Shown here: positions 17,023 through 26,575 of the stretch, in pieces
How the letters are laid out: the number at the start of each line of letters is the position of its first letter
Numbering within the stretch: the stretch's first letter is position 1
DNA from: Flavobacteriales bacterium UBA4110
GTDB taxonomy: Bacteria > Bacteroidota > Bacteroidia > Flavobacteriales > Weeksellaceae
Assembly: GCA_002383165.1 (NCBI GenBank)
Contig: DFXK01000002.1
Location: 512,353 to 570,134, forward strand
Direction of reading: 5' to 3'
Length of the DNA: 57,782 bases
Program-made: the position numbers and the translations under genes
The notes under the pieces: generated by a model
The model's input: only the letters and a program-made list of their open reading frames with translations
What the model was told of the DNA's origin: nothing
The model's database searches: none

Positions 17023-17850
17023 ATGCCAGTTATTACACTTACTTCGGATTATGGACTTGTAGATCACCGCGTTGCGAGTATCAAAGGGAAAATACTTAGC
17101 TGGAGCGAGGAAGTAAAGGTTGTGGATATCACCCATAATATAATGGCTTACAATCTTCTGCAGACGGCTTATATTGTTAGAAACGCCTATAAATTTTTCC
17201 CGGAAGGGAGTATCCATATTATTTCTGTAGACAGTTTTCATCATAAACACAGAAAAAATATTATTATAAAAATAGACGGACATTACTTTATCTGTGCGGA
17301 TAATGGTATCATCAGCCTTATGTTCTTTGATATAAAACCAGAATCGATTTATGAAATAACACTCAATAATAGGTTTGATGACCAGGTTTCATTTCCGTCC
17401 ACCGACATTTTTGTGCCTGCAGCGATGCATATCTACAAAGGAGGTTTGCCGGAAGTCATAGGAAGACAAATTCAGACGATGAAGGATATTTCCTTTCCAA
17501 AAGCAATATATAATGAAAGTGAAAAAATGATTGTAGGTGAGGTAATGTATATCGATAATTTTGGAAATGTAGTCTCCAACATCAGCCGGAAATTTTTTGA
17601 TAAATATGCTGCTCTCCAAGAGAGTTTTACAGTAAGATTTAGGAATATCATCCTTACTAGAATCTTTGAGCAATACACAGATGTCGTAACAGACTGGGAG
17701 AGAGAACCTGAATTTCACGGAAAATCATCTGTTATTTTTAATGATGCAGACTTGCTGGAAATCACCATTTATAAAGGCAGTGTTCTGAATGGTGCCTCTA
17801 CCCTTTTCGGGATGAATGCAGGCGAGAAAATCTATATTGAATTCACATAA
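17023..17850 (+). CDS. SAM hydroxide adenosyltransferase (SAM hydrolase) family protein
   Basis: The 275-residue protein belongs to the DUF62/SAM-dependent halogenase-hydrolase family. It begins PVITLTSDYGLVDHRVASIKG, keeps the Asp of SDYG and a FICADNGIISL segment in the N-terminal domain, and has the IDNFGNVVSNI strand of the second domain. Most members hydrolyse S-adenosylmethionine to adenosine and methionine; no halogenase-specific feature is evident. The ATG at 17023 is chosen because the longer TTG start overlaps the promoter. It shares a bidirectional terminator with the protease gene downstream. Confidence 0.82.
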   Translation: MPVITLTSDYGLVDHRVASIKGKILSWSEEVKVVDITHNIMAYNLLQTAYIVRNAYKFFPEGSIHIISVDSFHHKHRKNIIIKIDGHYFICADNGIISLMFFDIKPESIYEITLNNRFDDQVSFPSTDIFVPAAMHIYKGGLPEVIGRQIQTMKDISFPKAIYNESEKMIVGEVMYIDNFGNVVSNISRKFFDKYAALQESFTVRFRNIILTRIFEQYTDVVTDWEREPEFHGKSSVIFNDADLLEITIYKGSVLNGASTLFGMNAGEKIYIEFT

Positions 17851-17851
17851 A

Positions 17852-17879
17852 AAAAACCGGCAGGTAATTGCCGGTTTTT
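17852..17879. terminator. Bidirectional terminator
   Basis: AAAACCGGCA and TGCCGGTTTT form a 10-base stem with a 6-base loop, flanked by A and T runs. It lies between the convergent SAM hydrolase-family and protease genes. Confidence 0.85.
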
Positions 17880-17896
17880 ATTTTGATCTAAGAATA

Positions 17897-20062
17897 TTAT
17901 TCTTTGATTAACTTCGTACTAACAGTTTCTTTCGAAGACTTGATTGTTACAATGTATGTCCCTATCTTTAAACTTGAAACATCAAAACTGTTTCTTGATA
18001 CAGAATCGGAATTAAATTCTTTCACCAATTTACCCGATTGATCAAACACTTTCACATTGTCAATCTTCTGTTGCCCATCAATTTTAAATTGATTCTTAAC
18101 TGGGTTAGGAGAAATTGAAATTGATTTTTGTGAATTAAATTCATTTGTTCCTAAAACCGAACAGCTCAACAACGCTTTAAAACCAGCTTCATTAACCATA
18201 GTATCAGATCTGAAAACTAAAGTAATTGCTCCAGTTGCGTGAGTAGATTCGTATGGACCTCTGATAGTTGTTCCTGACATATTATTAGCACCAGAAAATA
18301 CCGGAGAAGTTGTAGAAGGACCGTTTCTAACTGTCAAGAAGTCGTAACCTAGCTCCAAATTAAACTCTTGGAAAGTTATCTTCATTTTTTCATTATCATT
18401 CTTAGGATAGAACGTTTTACTCCAAGACTCGCCATCAGAATAATTACCATCAGGACCACCTGTATCTGTTATTGTTTTTCCACACCAATCATCGTCTGTC
18501 ATAATGACTTGAGATCTTTGATATGCAGGTGAACAATCTGTTCCAATTTCTATTTTATAAAAAGTCCCTTGTGCAAGACCACTTATTGTAAAACTTTTTT
18601 CTGTAGTACTACCGGATTGAGCCACTGTCCCATCCATTAAACTAACTCGGTATTTCCAATCAGTAGAAGTGGCATCCGTAATAACAACTGAAGCTGTAGT
18701 CTTAGCAACTGTAGGAACAGACAACCCAGTAACTGTAGTTGCACAAGCCGTCACACAATTTCCACTCAAACAAGCTTTGGAATCAACTGTTTGTCTGATT
18801 AAAGCTCCCGGCTGTTCGCCAAAACCTTTTGTTAAATTGATTCCAGTCGAAACCAAATGACAATAACTCATAATAGTACCTCCATCTGTAGGGATAGGTC
18901 CAATAGGACAATCTCCTTCTGCAAGATCAGCGCTGTAAGTCGGGGCACATCCATCGATAGCAGTACCATCTCCATTCCAAGAACAAGCGTGGGTGTGTGG
19001 AGAACCTAAAGCATGGCCCATTTCGTGTGTCATTGCCATAACAGTCCAAGAATAGGTTGGAACCTCGTTATAGGTCATATTAATACCAGAGTATGCATAA
19101 CGATTGGTTGTACACAAAGAATTAAGATAAGCTACACTGGTTGTAGAAGGATAATTTACAAGATGCGCAAGGTCTCCTTCAAATGTTGCTCTGTTAGATC
19201 TAAATGCAGCTAAATTTGCACTATAAGTCCCTGTATAAGGATCCGCAGATTCCCATACATAAACAGTTTTTAAAGACATTTTAACACCATCATTAACATA
19301 TAGTGTATTGATATTATTATGAACAGCAGATATCCAGTTGATTGTATTAGTTACATCACTTCCATTCTGTTGAAAAGGCTTATAACAAATCTCGTAATAA
19401 ACTCTTACACAAGCGTCTGTCATTTGTGGAGCTTTAGAAGTTTTTGGATCAAATCTTACTTTTTGAGATTCATTCTCCATTAACTCGTCAGCAGAACAGA
19501 TGAATGGATTTGTTCCAGTTAATTTCTGATCATTATAAACAACAAAATCTGCAGAATTCACAGCTTTTCCTAAAGTCACATTTCCAATATTGTTTGCAGA
19601 AGCAATACCTACTACGTCATTATCAAAAAAGCTAAAAGCAACTACAGAAGTATTATCTCCTTTGATAATCCCTCTATAAAAAACGCCCTTTTTGTAATTT
19701 GTAATTTGTCTTTTGTTTGTTTCCGCTTTGAACTCTGGAGAATAAAGATCAACTCTTACCATTTCTACTGTAAGCTGTCTATCCTCAAAAGGAAAATCCA
19801 TTTCCAATGCTACAGGTCTTTCACTTACTAAATTTGATAATTGTTTTTTATCCAATTTCAAAACCTTTGCATCTCTCGCAGCTTGCTGATAAACCATTTG
19901 TTTACCACTCGTATTATCCAAAGTAAATGGATTAACTTTCTTAAATACTACTTTTTTGTTTTGAAAATCTTTTACCTCTTTCGCAACAGGCCTTAAATTT
20001 GCCTGCGCAGAAAAAAGAACAAAAACAAAAACCGTTAAAAACAGCTGTAAAATTCTTATCAT
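17897..20062 (-). CDS. Secreted reprolysin-like zinc metalloprotease with type IX sorting domain
   Basis: The 721-residue protein has a signal peptide (about 1-20), a long propeptide-like region, and a metzincin core with HEMGHALGSPH (346-356, the HExxHxxGxxH motif) and a Met-turn IMSYC near 400. A fibronectin type III-like domain (about 440-515) and a CUB-like domain (about 525-635) follow. The last 70 residues (ISPNPVKNQF to KLIKE) form a type A C-terminal sorting domain for type IX secretion. It is expected to be exported and act on extracellular or host proteins. Confidence 0.88.
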   Translation of the reverse strand: MIRILQLFLTVFVFVLFSAQANLRPVAKEVKDFQNKKVVFKKVNPFTLDNTSGKQMVYQQAARDAKVLKLDKKQLSNLVSERPVALEMDFPFEDRQLTVEMVRVDLYSPEFKAETNKRQITNYKKGVFYRGIIKGDNTSVVAFSFFDNDVVGIASANNIGNVTLGKAVNSADFVVYNDQKLTGTNPFICSADELMENESQKVRFDPKTSKAPQMTDACVRVYYEICYKPFQQNGSDVTNTINWISAVHNNINTLYVNDGVKMSLKTVYVWESADPYTGTYSANLAAFRSNRATFEGDLAHLVNYPSTTSVAYLNSLCTTNRYAYSGINMTYNEVPTYSWTVMAMTHEMGHALGSPHTHACSWNGDGTAIDGCAPTYSADLAEGDCPIGPIPTDGGTIMSYCHLVSTGINLTKGFGEQPGALIRQTVDSKACLSGNCVTACATTVTGLSVPTVAKTTASVVITDATSTDWKYRVSLMDGTVAQSGSTTEKSFTISGLAQGTFYKIEIGTDCSPAYQRSQVIMTDDDWCGKTITDTGGPDGNYSDGESWSKTFYPKNDNEKMKITFQEFNLELGYDFLTVRNGPSTTSPVFSGANNMSGTTIRGPYESTHATGAITLVFRSDTMVNEAGFKALLSCSVLGTNEFNSQKSISISPNPVKNQFKIDGQQKIDNVKVFDQSGKLVKEFNSDSVSRNSFDVSSLKIGTYIVTIKSSKETVSTKLIKE

Positions 20063-20182
20063 ATAAAATTCTTTTTAAATTTTCACAAAAAAAGCAATAA
20101 AAATCCAAATACACTAAGGATTCAGTATTTTTAACATTCTAAATTAGAATTGATAAATGTCTTTTAATTTTAGACATTAGAT

Positions 20183-20190
20183 TATCTTTG
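20183..20190 (+). promoter_or_regulatory. -7 element of hemJ promoter
   Basis: TATCTTTG matches TAnnTTTG, 14 bases before the hemJ ATG. Confidence 0.5.
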
Positions 20191-20204
20191 CAAAAAATCC
20201 GTAG

Positions 20205-20753
20205 ATGCTTTACACGATTATCAAGGCAATTCACATTATTTTTATGGTAAGTTATTTTGCTGGGATTTTCTATCTCGTGAGATTGTTTGTCTATTATAAA
20301 GATACTGATGAGTTTGATGAATTGAAACAGCAGATTCTTAGAAATCAATATACTTTTATGGCAGTCAGACTTTGGAATATCATTACAGTTCCTGCAGGAA
20401 TTCTGATGTTATTGAGCGGACTCACAATGATTTTCCTCAATTCAGGATTACTAAAAACACCTTGGTTTCATCTTAAATTGACCTTCCTAATCGGACTCGG
20501 GATTTATCATTTTTGGTGTTGGAAAAGAGTTAAGGAATTAAAAAACCTCAACGGAAAAACACTTTCAATTCCGAATATCAAGCTTCGACAATTCAACGAG
20601 ATTGCAACTTTTATTCTTTTTGCAGTAGTTTTTACAGTAATTCTCAAATATTCCGTTATACAATATTGGTGGCAACTGATACTCGGATTTTTTGGAATCA
20701 TCATTCTGATAACCTCGATTGTAAAATTGGTGAACAAAAACAAGAAAAAATAA
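20205..20753 (+). CDS. hemJ: Protoporphyrinogen oxidase HemJ
   Basis: The 182-residue membrane protein has four or five hydrophobic segments. It carries the HemJ hallmarks His10 in KAIHI and WFHLKL (His89, Lys91), and a RQFNE segment before the last helices. HemJ oxidises protoporphyrinogen IX to protoporphyrin IX in the inner membrane. Older annotations call the family UPF0093 or CopD-like. gldF follows after 37 bases, so they may share a transcript although their roles differ. Confidence 0.85.
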   Translation: MLYTIIKAIHIIFMVSYFAGIFYLVRLFVYYKDTDEFDELKQQILRNQYTFMAVRLWNIITVPAGILMLLSGLTMIFLNSGLLKTPWFHLKLTFLIGLGIYHFWCWKRVKELKNLNGKTLSIPNIKLRQFNEIATFILFAVVFTVILKYSVIQYWWQLILGFFGIIILITSIVKLVNKNKKK

Positions 20754-20790
20754 AACTATCAACTACAAACCAACAACCATCAACTAAATT

Positions 20791-21519
20791 ATGATAGCTA
20801 TATTCAAAAAAGAACTTTGGAATTTTTTCGGAAACTGGAGCGCGTGGATCATCATCGCTGCTTTCAGTATTATATCCGCATTATTCCTGTTCTTCTTCGA
20901 GAATAATTTTAATATTTTCGAGATTGGAAGCGCCACGTTACAAAGTTTCTTTGTGCTTTCACCTTGGCTTTTTATGTTCATCATTCCTGCAATCAGTATG
21001 AGAACTTTGGCAGAGGAAGAGCAATCTGGAACTTTATTTTGGCTGTTTTCTCAACCTGTGAAAATCACTGAAATCGTTGGCGGGAAATTCCTTTCCGTTT
21101 GGTTAGTTGGAATCTTATGTCTCTTGCCAAGTTTGGTTTATTATTATACCATTTATGTTTTAGGTGTTCCGGAAGGTAATATCGATGGAAGTATGACCTT
21201 CGGCAGTTATATTGGTTTGACTATTTTGATTGCCGCTTTTTCTGCAGTCGGGATCTTAGCATCATCCTTGTCATCGAACCAAATTATGGCTTATCTATTG
21301 GGCGTTTTCCTTTGTTTCATTCTTTATTTTGGGATTGAACAATTAGCAAGTTATAAATTGATGGGAGGCGCAGATTATATTTTGCAAAATATCGGTTTTT
21401 ATCAACATTTTCTGGCATTTACAAGAGGTCAAATTGATACAAGAGACGTTTGCTATTTCCTTTTAATTATCGGTATTGCTTTGTTCTTTGCCACCAAGTT
21501 TGTTGAGAAGAAAAAATAA
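20791..21519 (+). CDS. gldF: Gliding motility ABC transporter permease GldF
   Basis: The 242-residue protein has six hydrophobic segments. It starts IAIFKKELWNFFGNW and has the RTLAEEEQSGTLFWLFSQPV segment typical of ABC-2 permeases for gliding. GldF works with GldA (ATPase) and GldG and is required for gliding in Flavobacterium johnsoniae. No gldA is in the window. A 69-base hairpin element separates it from gldG. Confidence 0.92.
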   Translation: MIAIFKKELWNFFGNWSAWIIIAAFSIISALFLFFFENNFNIFEIGSATLQSFFVLSPWLFMFIIPAISMRTLAEEEQSGTLFWLFSQPVKITEIVGGKFLSVWLVGILCLLPSLVYYYTIYVLGVPEGNIDGSMTFGSYIGLTILIAAFSAVGILASSLSSNQIMAYLLGVFLCFILYFGIEQLASYKLMGGADYILQNIGFYQHFLAFTRGQIDTRDVCYFLLIIGIALFFATKFVEKKK

Positions 21520-21531
21520 ATTATTACAACA

Positions 21532-21600
21532 TTTGTCATTCCGTAGGAATCTAAATTAGTTTTTCGACAAATTTTGTAGAGATTCCTACGGAATGACAAA
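21532..21600. repeat. Perfect 21-base inverted repeat between gldF and gldG
   Basis: TTTGTCATTCCGTAGGAATC plus T (21532-21552) is exactly complementary to 21580-21600, with a 27-base loop. A degenerate copy of the same element lies at 51678-51730. Inside an operon it could be an RNA stability or attenuation element. Confidence 0.85.
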
Positions 21601-21614
21601 AAGAGAAAATTAAA

Positions 21615-23270
21615 ATGAATAAAAAATATATTCCACTTTTTATTGTATTAATTATCGTTTTACTTGGCGCATTTGGCGTTTTTTATAAACGTTTCGATTT
21701 GACGGCGGAAAAACGTTACACACTTTCTGATTCTACCATCAAGGTTTTGGAAAATGTAAAAAAACCGATGACAATTGAGGTTTATTTGGAAGGCGATTTT
21801 CCGGCTTCTTTCAAACAGCTTTCGAACGAAACCAAATTTATGCTGGACGAGTTCCGAAAAATCAATCCGAAAATCGATTACAAATTCCGTGACCCGATTG
21901 CTGAGAAAGTTCCGCAGGACACGCTGAAAGCGATGGGAATGCAACCTTCGATTCTTCCGGATATGAAAGACGGAAAAATATCGGAAATCGTGATGTTTCC
22001 TTACGCCGCCATCAAGTATAATGGTTACGGAACTTCGGTTCCTTTGATTGTTCAACAATCTGGAATTGATGCGGCGACTCAATTGAGCAAATCCATTGAA
22101 AATTTAGAATATAATTTCGCTTCCACTATCAAAGGAATGACGGAAGAAACAGCGAAAAACATTGGTTTCCTAGTCAATCAGCAAGAATTGGGACCTGATG
22201 AGTTTCGTGGATTTTTGGATTTGGCAATGGAGAATTACAATGTTGGTCCAATCATTCCGGAAAATAAAACCGAATTATCTCTGGCTGACGTTCCGAAGCT
22301 GAAACAAATGGACGCACTGGTCATTGCAAAGCCAAGAAAAGCGTTTACCGATAATGAAAAAGTGATTCTAGACCAATATATTATGAACGGCGGAAAAACG
22401 CTTTGGATGCTGGACGCTGTGAATGCGGAAATGGACACGCTTTTTCAAGCTAAAAAAATTATGGCTTACCCGATTGACCTTAATCTGACAGATTTTATGT
22501 TCAATTATGGACTGAGAATCAATCCTGCTTTGACCAAGGATATGAAAAAATCAGCATTGGTAAGAATTGTTTCGGGCGAAGTTGCGGGTAATCCACAATA
22601 CAGCAGTTTTCTTTGGCCTTATTTCCCACTAGGAATTGCTGAATCTAAGAATCCTATTACGAAGAATATCAATCCTGTAAAATTTGAATTCCCCACTTCA
22701 ATTGATACTTTGGGAAGACCAAATATCAAAACCAAAGTTCTTTTCGAATCCAGCGAAAGAACAACGAGCAAAACGGTTCCGAATTATGTTGCACTTTCTG
22801 AAATTGTAAGAACGGACAGCATCGGCGAGATGGAACGTCCTACGCCGCCGAAGATTTTCGCAGTGGCTCTGGAAGGTAAATTCAAATCTGCTTATGCGAC
22901 AAGAAGTGAGAAAAATGCTTACCCCGGATTCAAAGCTCAAAGTCCGGAAAATAAAATGCTTGTAATTGCCGACGGAGATATTGCCAGAAACCAAATATGG
23001 AAAGGTCAACCACTTCCTTTGGGCGAAGATCTGCTAACTAAACAACATTACGGAAATGCGCAATTCCTAAGAAATGCTTTAGATTATCTTTTGGATGACA
23101 GCAACATCATGGAACTACGAGACAGAACCATCGAAGTCCGATTGCTCGACAGACAAAGAATTGATGCCGAAAAATCCGACTGGCAATGGTTCAACCTTCT
23201 TTTGCCTTTGGGAATTATTGGCGCTCTGGGTGCTGCATTTTATTTCTTGAGAAAGAAGATGTTCTCGTAA
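21615..23270 (+). CDS. gldG: Gliding motility ABC transporter subunit GldG
   Basis: The 551-residue protein has an N-terminal membrane helix (about 5-25), the conserved FDLTAEKRYTLSD segment directly after it, a large extracytoplasmic domain of the DUF4350/ABC auxiliary type, and a C-terminal helix (about 525-545). This is the GldG architecture. It pairs with GldF. The Arg/Glu-rich DRTIEVRLLDRQRI segment before the last helix is typical of the family. Confidence 0.93.
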   Translation: MNKKYIPLFIVLIIVLLGAFGVFYKRFDLTAEKRYTLSDSTIKVLENVKKPMTIEVYLEGDFPASFKQLSNETKFMLDEFRKINPKIDYKFRDPIAEKVPQDTLKAMGMQPSILPDMKDGKISEIVMFPYAAIKYNGYGTSVPLIVQQSGIDAATQLSKSIENLEYNFASTIKGMTEETAKNIGFLVNQQELGPDEFRGFLDLAMENYNVGPIIPENKTELSLADVPKLKQMDALVIAKPRKAFTDNEKVILDQYIMNGGKTLWMLDAVNAEMDTLFQAKKIMAYPIDLNLTDFMFNYGLRINPALTKDMKKSALVRIVSGEVAGNPQYSSFLWPYFPLGIAESKNPITKNINPVKFEFPTSIDTLGRPNIKTKVLFESSERTTSKTVPNYVALSEIVRTDSIGEMERPTPPKIFAVALEGKFKSAYATRSEKNAYPGFKAQSPENKMLVIADGDIARNQIWKGQPLPLGEDLLTKQHYGNAQFLRNALDYLLDDSNIMELRDRTIEVRLLDRQRIDAEKSDWQWFNLLLPLGIIGALGAAFYFLRKKMFS

Positions 23271-23277
23271 TTAAATC

Positions 23278-23440
23278 TTTTTGAACACAAAGTTCACAAA
23301 AGTTATATGAATAATGACTTTCTTAAGTTTCACAAAGCCGCTTCGCTCGGAAAAGAAAAAGCTTTGTTAAGTTTTACGCCTTTGTGAGACTTGTAACATA
23401 ATTATTGAAAAAAAATCTTTGCGGACTTAGTGTTCAAAAA
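23278..23440. repeat. CACAAAG/CTTTGCGGAC inverted-repeat element
   Basis: TTTTTGAACACAAAGTTCAC at the left end matches the reverse complement of the right end (CTTTGCGGACTTAGTGTTC, then A run) with a few mismatches. An inner pair (CTTAAGTTTCACAAAG and TTTGTTAAGTTTTACG) repeats the theme. Related elements are at 28359-28477 and 51592-51660. Confidence 0.6.
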
Positions 23441-23448
23441 TAAATATT

Positions 23449-25098
23449 ATGAAAAACCTTTTATTAGCCTTAATTTCCGGAGTTTTGTTAGCCATATCCT
23501 GGCCGACTTACGGGATTCCGTTTTTTATATTTTTTGCTTGGGTTCCGCTTCTGATGGCAGAACATAACATTACGAAGTTCAGTAATATCAAGAAAAAAAG
23601 CTTGGCTGTTTTTGGTTTTTCCTATCTTACTTTTTTGATTTGGAATTTTGTGACTACAGGATGGCTTTATAATTCACAATTGCCTGATGGAAGCAAATCT
23701 CTTTTAGCAGTTCTGTTTCCTGTTTTGACCAATTCATTGTTTATGGCTTTGGTTTTCCTGGCTTATCATTTTTATAAAAAAAGTCAGGGAACTTATTTTG
23801 GATTGGTATTTTTTGTAGCCATTTGGATGTGTTTTGAGAAGCTTCATCTTGTTTGGGAATTCACTTGGCCTTGGCTCAATCTCGGAAATGTCTTTGCAGA
23901 TTATCATCAGTTTATCCAATGGTATGATACTTTGGGTGCAACAGGTGGAAGTTTCTGGATATTGATTTGTAATGTTTTAGTTTTTTACACAATTAGAATT
24001 TGGGAAGCTGGAAGAAAAAGAAAACCATTGATTAAAAACGTTTTGATGACAGCCGGTTTTATCATTTTACCGATGGTTATTTCTTTGGTTAAATATTATA
24101 ATTATACGCCGGAAACAGTTGGTTCCATCAATGTTACGATGCTTCAACCTGCGCTTGACCCTTACAATGAAAAATACCAAAAAGACAGTTTGACGATTGA
24201 AAGTGATTTGTTAAAATTAGCCACAGAAAATTCGGTTTTACAAAGCGATAAAAAATCAAAAATTGATTTATATCTTTCGCCAGAAACATCACTTCCCGGT
24301 CCAGGTTCTATCAGCGAAAGAGGTTTTAATAGTAGTTTGTTGATTAATAATATCAAAGGTTTTCTTTCTCAACATCCGAAATCTGTTTTCTCAGGTGGAA
24401 TTTCCAGCTATTATGTTTACAGAGAAGACGAAGAAAAACCTGTAACAGCAAGCTATCTTGACAGGCAGGGTATTTGGGTGGACGAATATAATTCGGCAAT
24501 ACAAATTATCCCAAATCAACAACCCGAAGTTTACCACAAAGCAATGTTGGTTCCTGGTGTTGAGATTTTCCCTTACATCAAAGTTTTTAAACCAATTTTA
24601 GGAGATGCGATGTTAGATTTAGGCGGAACAACTCGCTCTCTAGGAATTTCCAACGAAAGAAAAGTTTTCGCAAATCCTTACAACAAATCTGTGATTGCAC
24701 CAATTATTTGCTACGAAAGCATCTATGGAGAATTCGTGACCGGTTATGTCAAAAAGGGTGCAAACCTTTTAGCTATTGTGACTAATGATTCTTGGTGGGG
24801 TTACTCGCAAGGCCACAAACAATTGTTGGTTTACGCAAAACTTCGTGCGATAGAAACCAGGCGCGAAATTGCAAGAGCTGCCAACAGCGGTACAAGTGCT
24901 CACATCAATTCCCGAGGCGATATTGTGGATGAATTACCATACGGCGCAAAAGGGGCTTTGACAGCAAAAGTCAATTTGATTGATAAAGAAACCTTCTACA
25001 CCAAAAGCGGCGATTTTCTTTCCAGAATATGTCTTTTTGTGATTGGTGCTTTGTTGCTTTTTATTCCAGGGAGAAAATATTTAACTAGAAAGAAATAA
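23449..25098 (+). CDS. lnt: Apolipoprotein N-acyltransferase
   Basis: The 549-residue protein has about six N-terminal membrane segments (residues 1-225) and a carbon-nitrogen hydrolase domain. YLSPETSLPG holds the catalytic glutamate, PIICYESIYG the nucleophilic cysteine, and NDSWWG follows. One more helix lies at the C-terminus (about 522-542). It transfers a third acyl chain to the N-terminal cysteine of lipoproteins in the inner membrane. Two clear lipoproteins (29018 and 53514 genes) are in the same window. Confidence 0.92.
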   Translation: MKNLLLALISGVLLAISWPTYGIPFFIFFAWVPLLMAEHNITKFSNIKKKSLAVFGFSYLTFLIWNFVTTGWLYNSQLPDGSKSLLAVLFPVLTNSLFMALVFLAYHFYKKSQGTYFGLVFFVAIWMCFEKLHLVWEFTWPWLNLGNVFADYHQFIQWYDTLGATGGSFWILICNVLVFYTIRIWEAGRKRKPLIKNVLMTAGFIILPMVISLVKYYNYTPETVGSINVTMLQPALDPYNEKYQKDSLTIESDLLKLATENSVLQSDKKSKIDLYLSPETSLPGPGSISERGFNSSLLINNIKGFLSQHPKSVFSGGISSYYVYREDEEKPVTASYLDRQGIWVDEYNSAIQIIPNQQPEVYHKAMLVPGVEIFPYIKVFKPILGDAMLDLGGTTRSLGISNERKVFANPYNKSVIAPIICYESIYGEFVTGYVKKGANLLAIVTNDSWWGYSQGHKQLLVYAKLRAIETRREIARAANSGTSAHINSRGDIVDELPYGAKGALTAKVNLIDKETFYTKSGDFLSRICLFVIGALLLFIPGRKYLTRKK

Positions 25099-25101
25099 TA
25101 A

Positions 25102-25170
25102 GTTGGAGAGTATTAGTGTTTGTGAATTTGAGAGTAATTCTTAAACTCTAACACGCTAAAACTCTCCGAC
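25102..25170. terminator. Imperfect hairpin between convergent lnt and DinB genes
   Basis: GTTGGAGAGT near 25103 pairs with ACTCTCCGAC at 25161-25170, and TTGAGAGT pairs with AACTCTAA further in. The element sits between two converging stops and could end both transcripts. It also looks like a member of a dispersed repeat group. Confidence 0.45.
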
Positions 25171-25178
25171 TCTCAAAC

Positions 25179-25682
25179 TCAAAGATTCGGTAAATACCTT
25201 TCCTTAATAATATTCAAATGATGAATGTTGTGACCAACGGTTAATTTCCCGATGGTTTCTACTTTTATGTCATTTCCATTTACGATTCCAATTAATTGAA
25301 GTGCTTCTTCTGGAAGATTTCTAAAGAACTTGACGGATAATTTTCTGGTCAATTTGAATTCTTTAATCAAACTTTTCAAAGTTCGAGTTTCTGCATAAGA
25401 ATGATCCGCCCAAGCTTCTTCATCAAATCCCGAAACCAAAGATTGGTCTTTTCTGGAAAATCTCAAAGCGCGATAAGCAAAAACTTTTTCTGTATCGATG
25501 AGATGTTGCAACAATGTTTTCAAACTCCACTTTCCTTCTGCATAAGCATAATTACCTTGTTCTTCGGAAAGTGATTCGTAGATTTCTAAAGTTGCGTCTG
25601 AAGCTATTTTCATTTCTTCAATCCAGTTTTCAGAAGGCACTAAGTCCAGATAGCGCTGGATGTATTTTTCAAATTCTGTCAC
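25179..25682 (-). CDS. DinB family protein
   Basis: The 167-residue protein is a DinB-like four-helix bundle. The predicted metal-binding histidines are His60 in LLQHLIDTE and His151 and His155 in VGHNIHHLNIIKERY. Members are metal-dependent and include thiol transferases and stress proteins; the substrate is not known here. It lies 33 bases after the GNAT gene and is the last gene of the barnase-barstar-GNAT-DinB run. Confidence 0.8.
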   Translation of the reverse strand: MTEFEKYIQRYLDLVPSENWIEEMKIASDATLEIYESLSEEQGNYAYAEGKWSLKTLLQHLIDTEKVFAYRALRFSRKDQSLVSGFDEEAWADHSYAETRTLKSLIKEFKLTRKLSVKFFRNLPEEALQLIGIVNGNDIKVETIGKLTVGHNIHHLNIIKERYLPNL

Positions 25683-25715
25683 TTTTTTTAATTATTAATT
25701 GTTAATTATAAATGA

Positions 25716-26165
25716 TCAAGAAACTTCCCACTCATAAAAATTTACCGCATCATATTTTTTGAAACCCACGCTTGGGTATAATTGATTTCCAATCATATTT
25801 TCTTTTCCGGTTTCCAAATACATTCCGCAAGAATCGGATGTTCTACAAAGTTCTTTTGCTTCTTCTATCAAAGCTTTGGAAAAACCTTTGCCACGATATT
25901 CTGAATTAACATAAAGGTCATTCAACAACCAATATCGTTTCATTCTTGTGGATGAAAATAATGGGTATAATTGAACAAAACCGCCCAATTTCCCGTCCTC
26001 TTCCACTACAAAAATTTCGGAATCTCTATTTTCCAATCTTTCGGAAATGAATTGTTCTGCTCCGGAAATATCAGACGATTTATGATAGAACATTCTGTAT
26101 TCATCAAACAATTGTGCGAGTTGAGACAAATCGTCGATGGTCGCTTTTCTAATATTATTCTTCAT
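25716..26165 (-). CDS. GNAT family acetyltransferase
   Basis: The 149-residue protein has the GNAT fold, with the acetyl-CoA binding motif YRGKGFSKALI (the Q/RxxGxG/A type) after the strand WLLNDLYV. The substrate is unknown. The ATG at 26165 overlaps the barstar stop by 11 bases, which suggests translational coupling; an ATG at 26180 would add five residues. Being coupled to an immunity gene does not by itself assign a role in toxin protection. Confidence 0.78.
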   Translation of the reverse strand: MKNNIRKATIDDLSQLAQLFDEYRMFYHKSSDISGAEQFISERLENRDSEIFVVEEDGKLGGFVQLYPLFSSTRMKRYWLLNDLYVNSEYRGKGFSKALIEEAKELCRTSDSCGMYLETGKENMIGNQLYPSVGFKKYDAVNFYEWEVS

Positions 26166-26442
26166 CTTCGTATTGTTCAAGATAATAACTGAATGTAAAA
26201 CCTTCTACCTCATCTTCTGCATCTTCCAAAGTTGTCAGAAGGTCTTCAAAAGTTTCCAGTTGGTCCACACTCATATTCACAAATTCGATATGAAGTGGCA
26301 TTTCCAATTCTCCGGAAATCACATCTGCAAGCGCATCCAGATTGTCGCCAAAATAGTCCGGCAATTCTAATTTTGATTTCAGTTGTTCGTAAAAATCCTC
26401 GTAATCGCCGATGTTGACGAAATCGATATATATTTCTTTCAT
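26155..26442 (-). CDS. Barstar family ribonuclease inhibitor
   Basis: The 95-residue acidic protein aligns with barstar. It has DYFGDNLDALADVISG (29-44), in which Tyr30, Asp36 and Asp40 correspond to barstar Tyr29, Asp35 and Asp39 that contact barnase. Barstar Trp38 is replaced by Ala39. It should bind and block the RNase encoded 128 bases upstream in the same direction, protecting the producer's cytoplasm. Length (barstar is 89-90 residues) fits. Confidence 0.9.
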   Translation of the reverse strand: MKEIYIDFVNIGDYEDFYEQLKSKLELPDYFGDNLDALADVISGELEMPLHIEFVNMSVDQLETFEDLLTTLEDAEDEVEGFTFSYYLEQYEDEE

Positions 26443-26457
26443 TTTTCTATAATTTGT

Positions 26458-26575
26458 CGGAAGTCGGAAGACCGATGTCCAAAGTTTTTAATGTTAAATT
26501 TTTATGTCATTGTAAGATTAGTCAAAGAACCGAATCTAAAATCTTCTGACCTCTGACCTTCAACTTCTGACTATT
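26458..26575. repeat. GGAAGTCGGAAG-type repeat between barnase and barstar genes
   Basis: The 128-base spacer begins with GTCGGAAGTCGGAAGACCG and ends with the roughly inverted CTTCTGACCTCTGACCTTC. It belongs with 10518-10592. The pair could form a long stem in the transcript between toxin and inhibitor. Confidence 0.5.
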
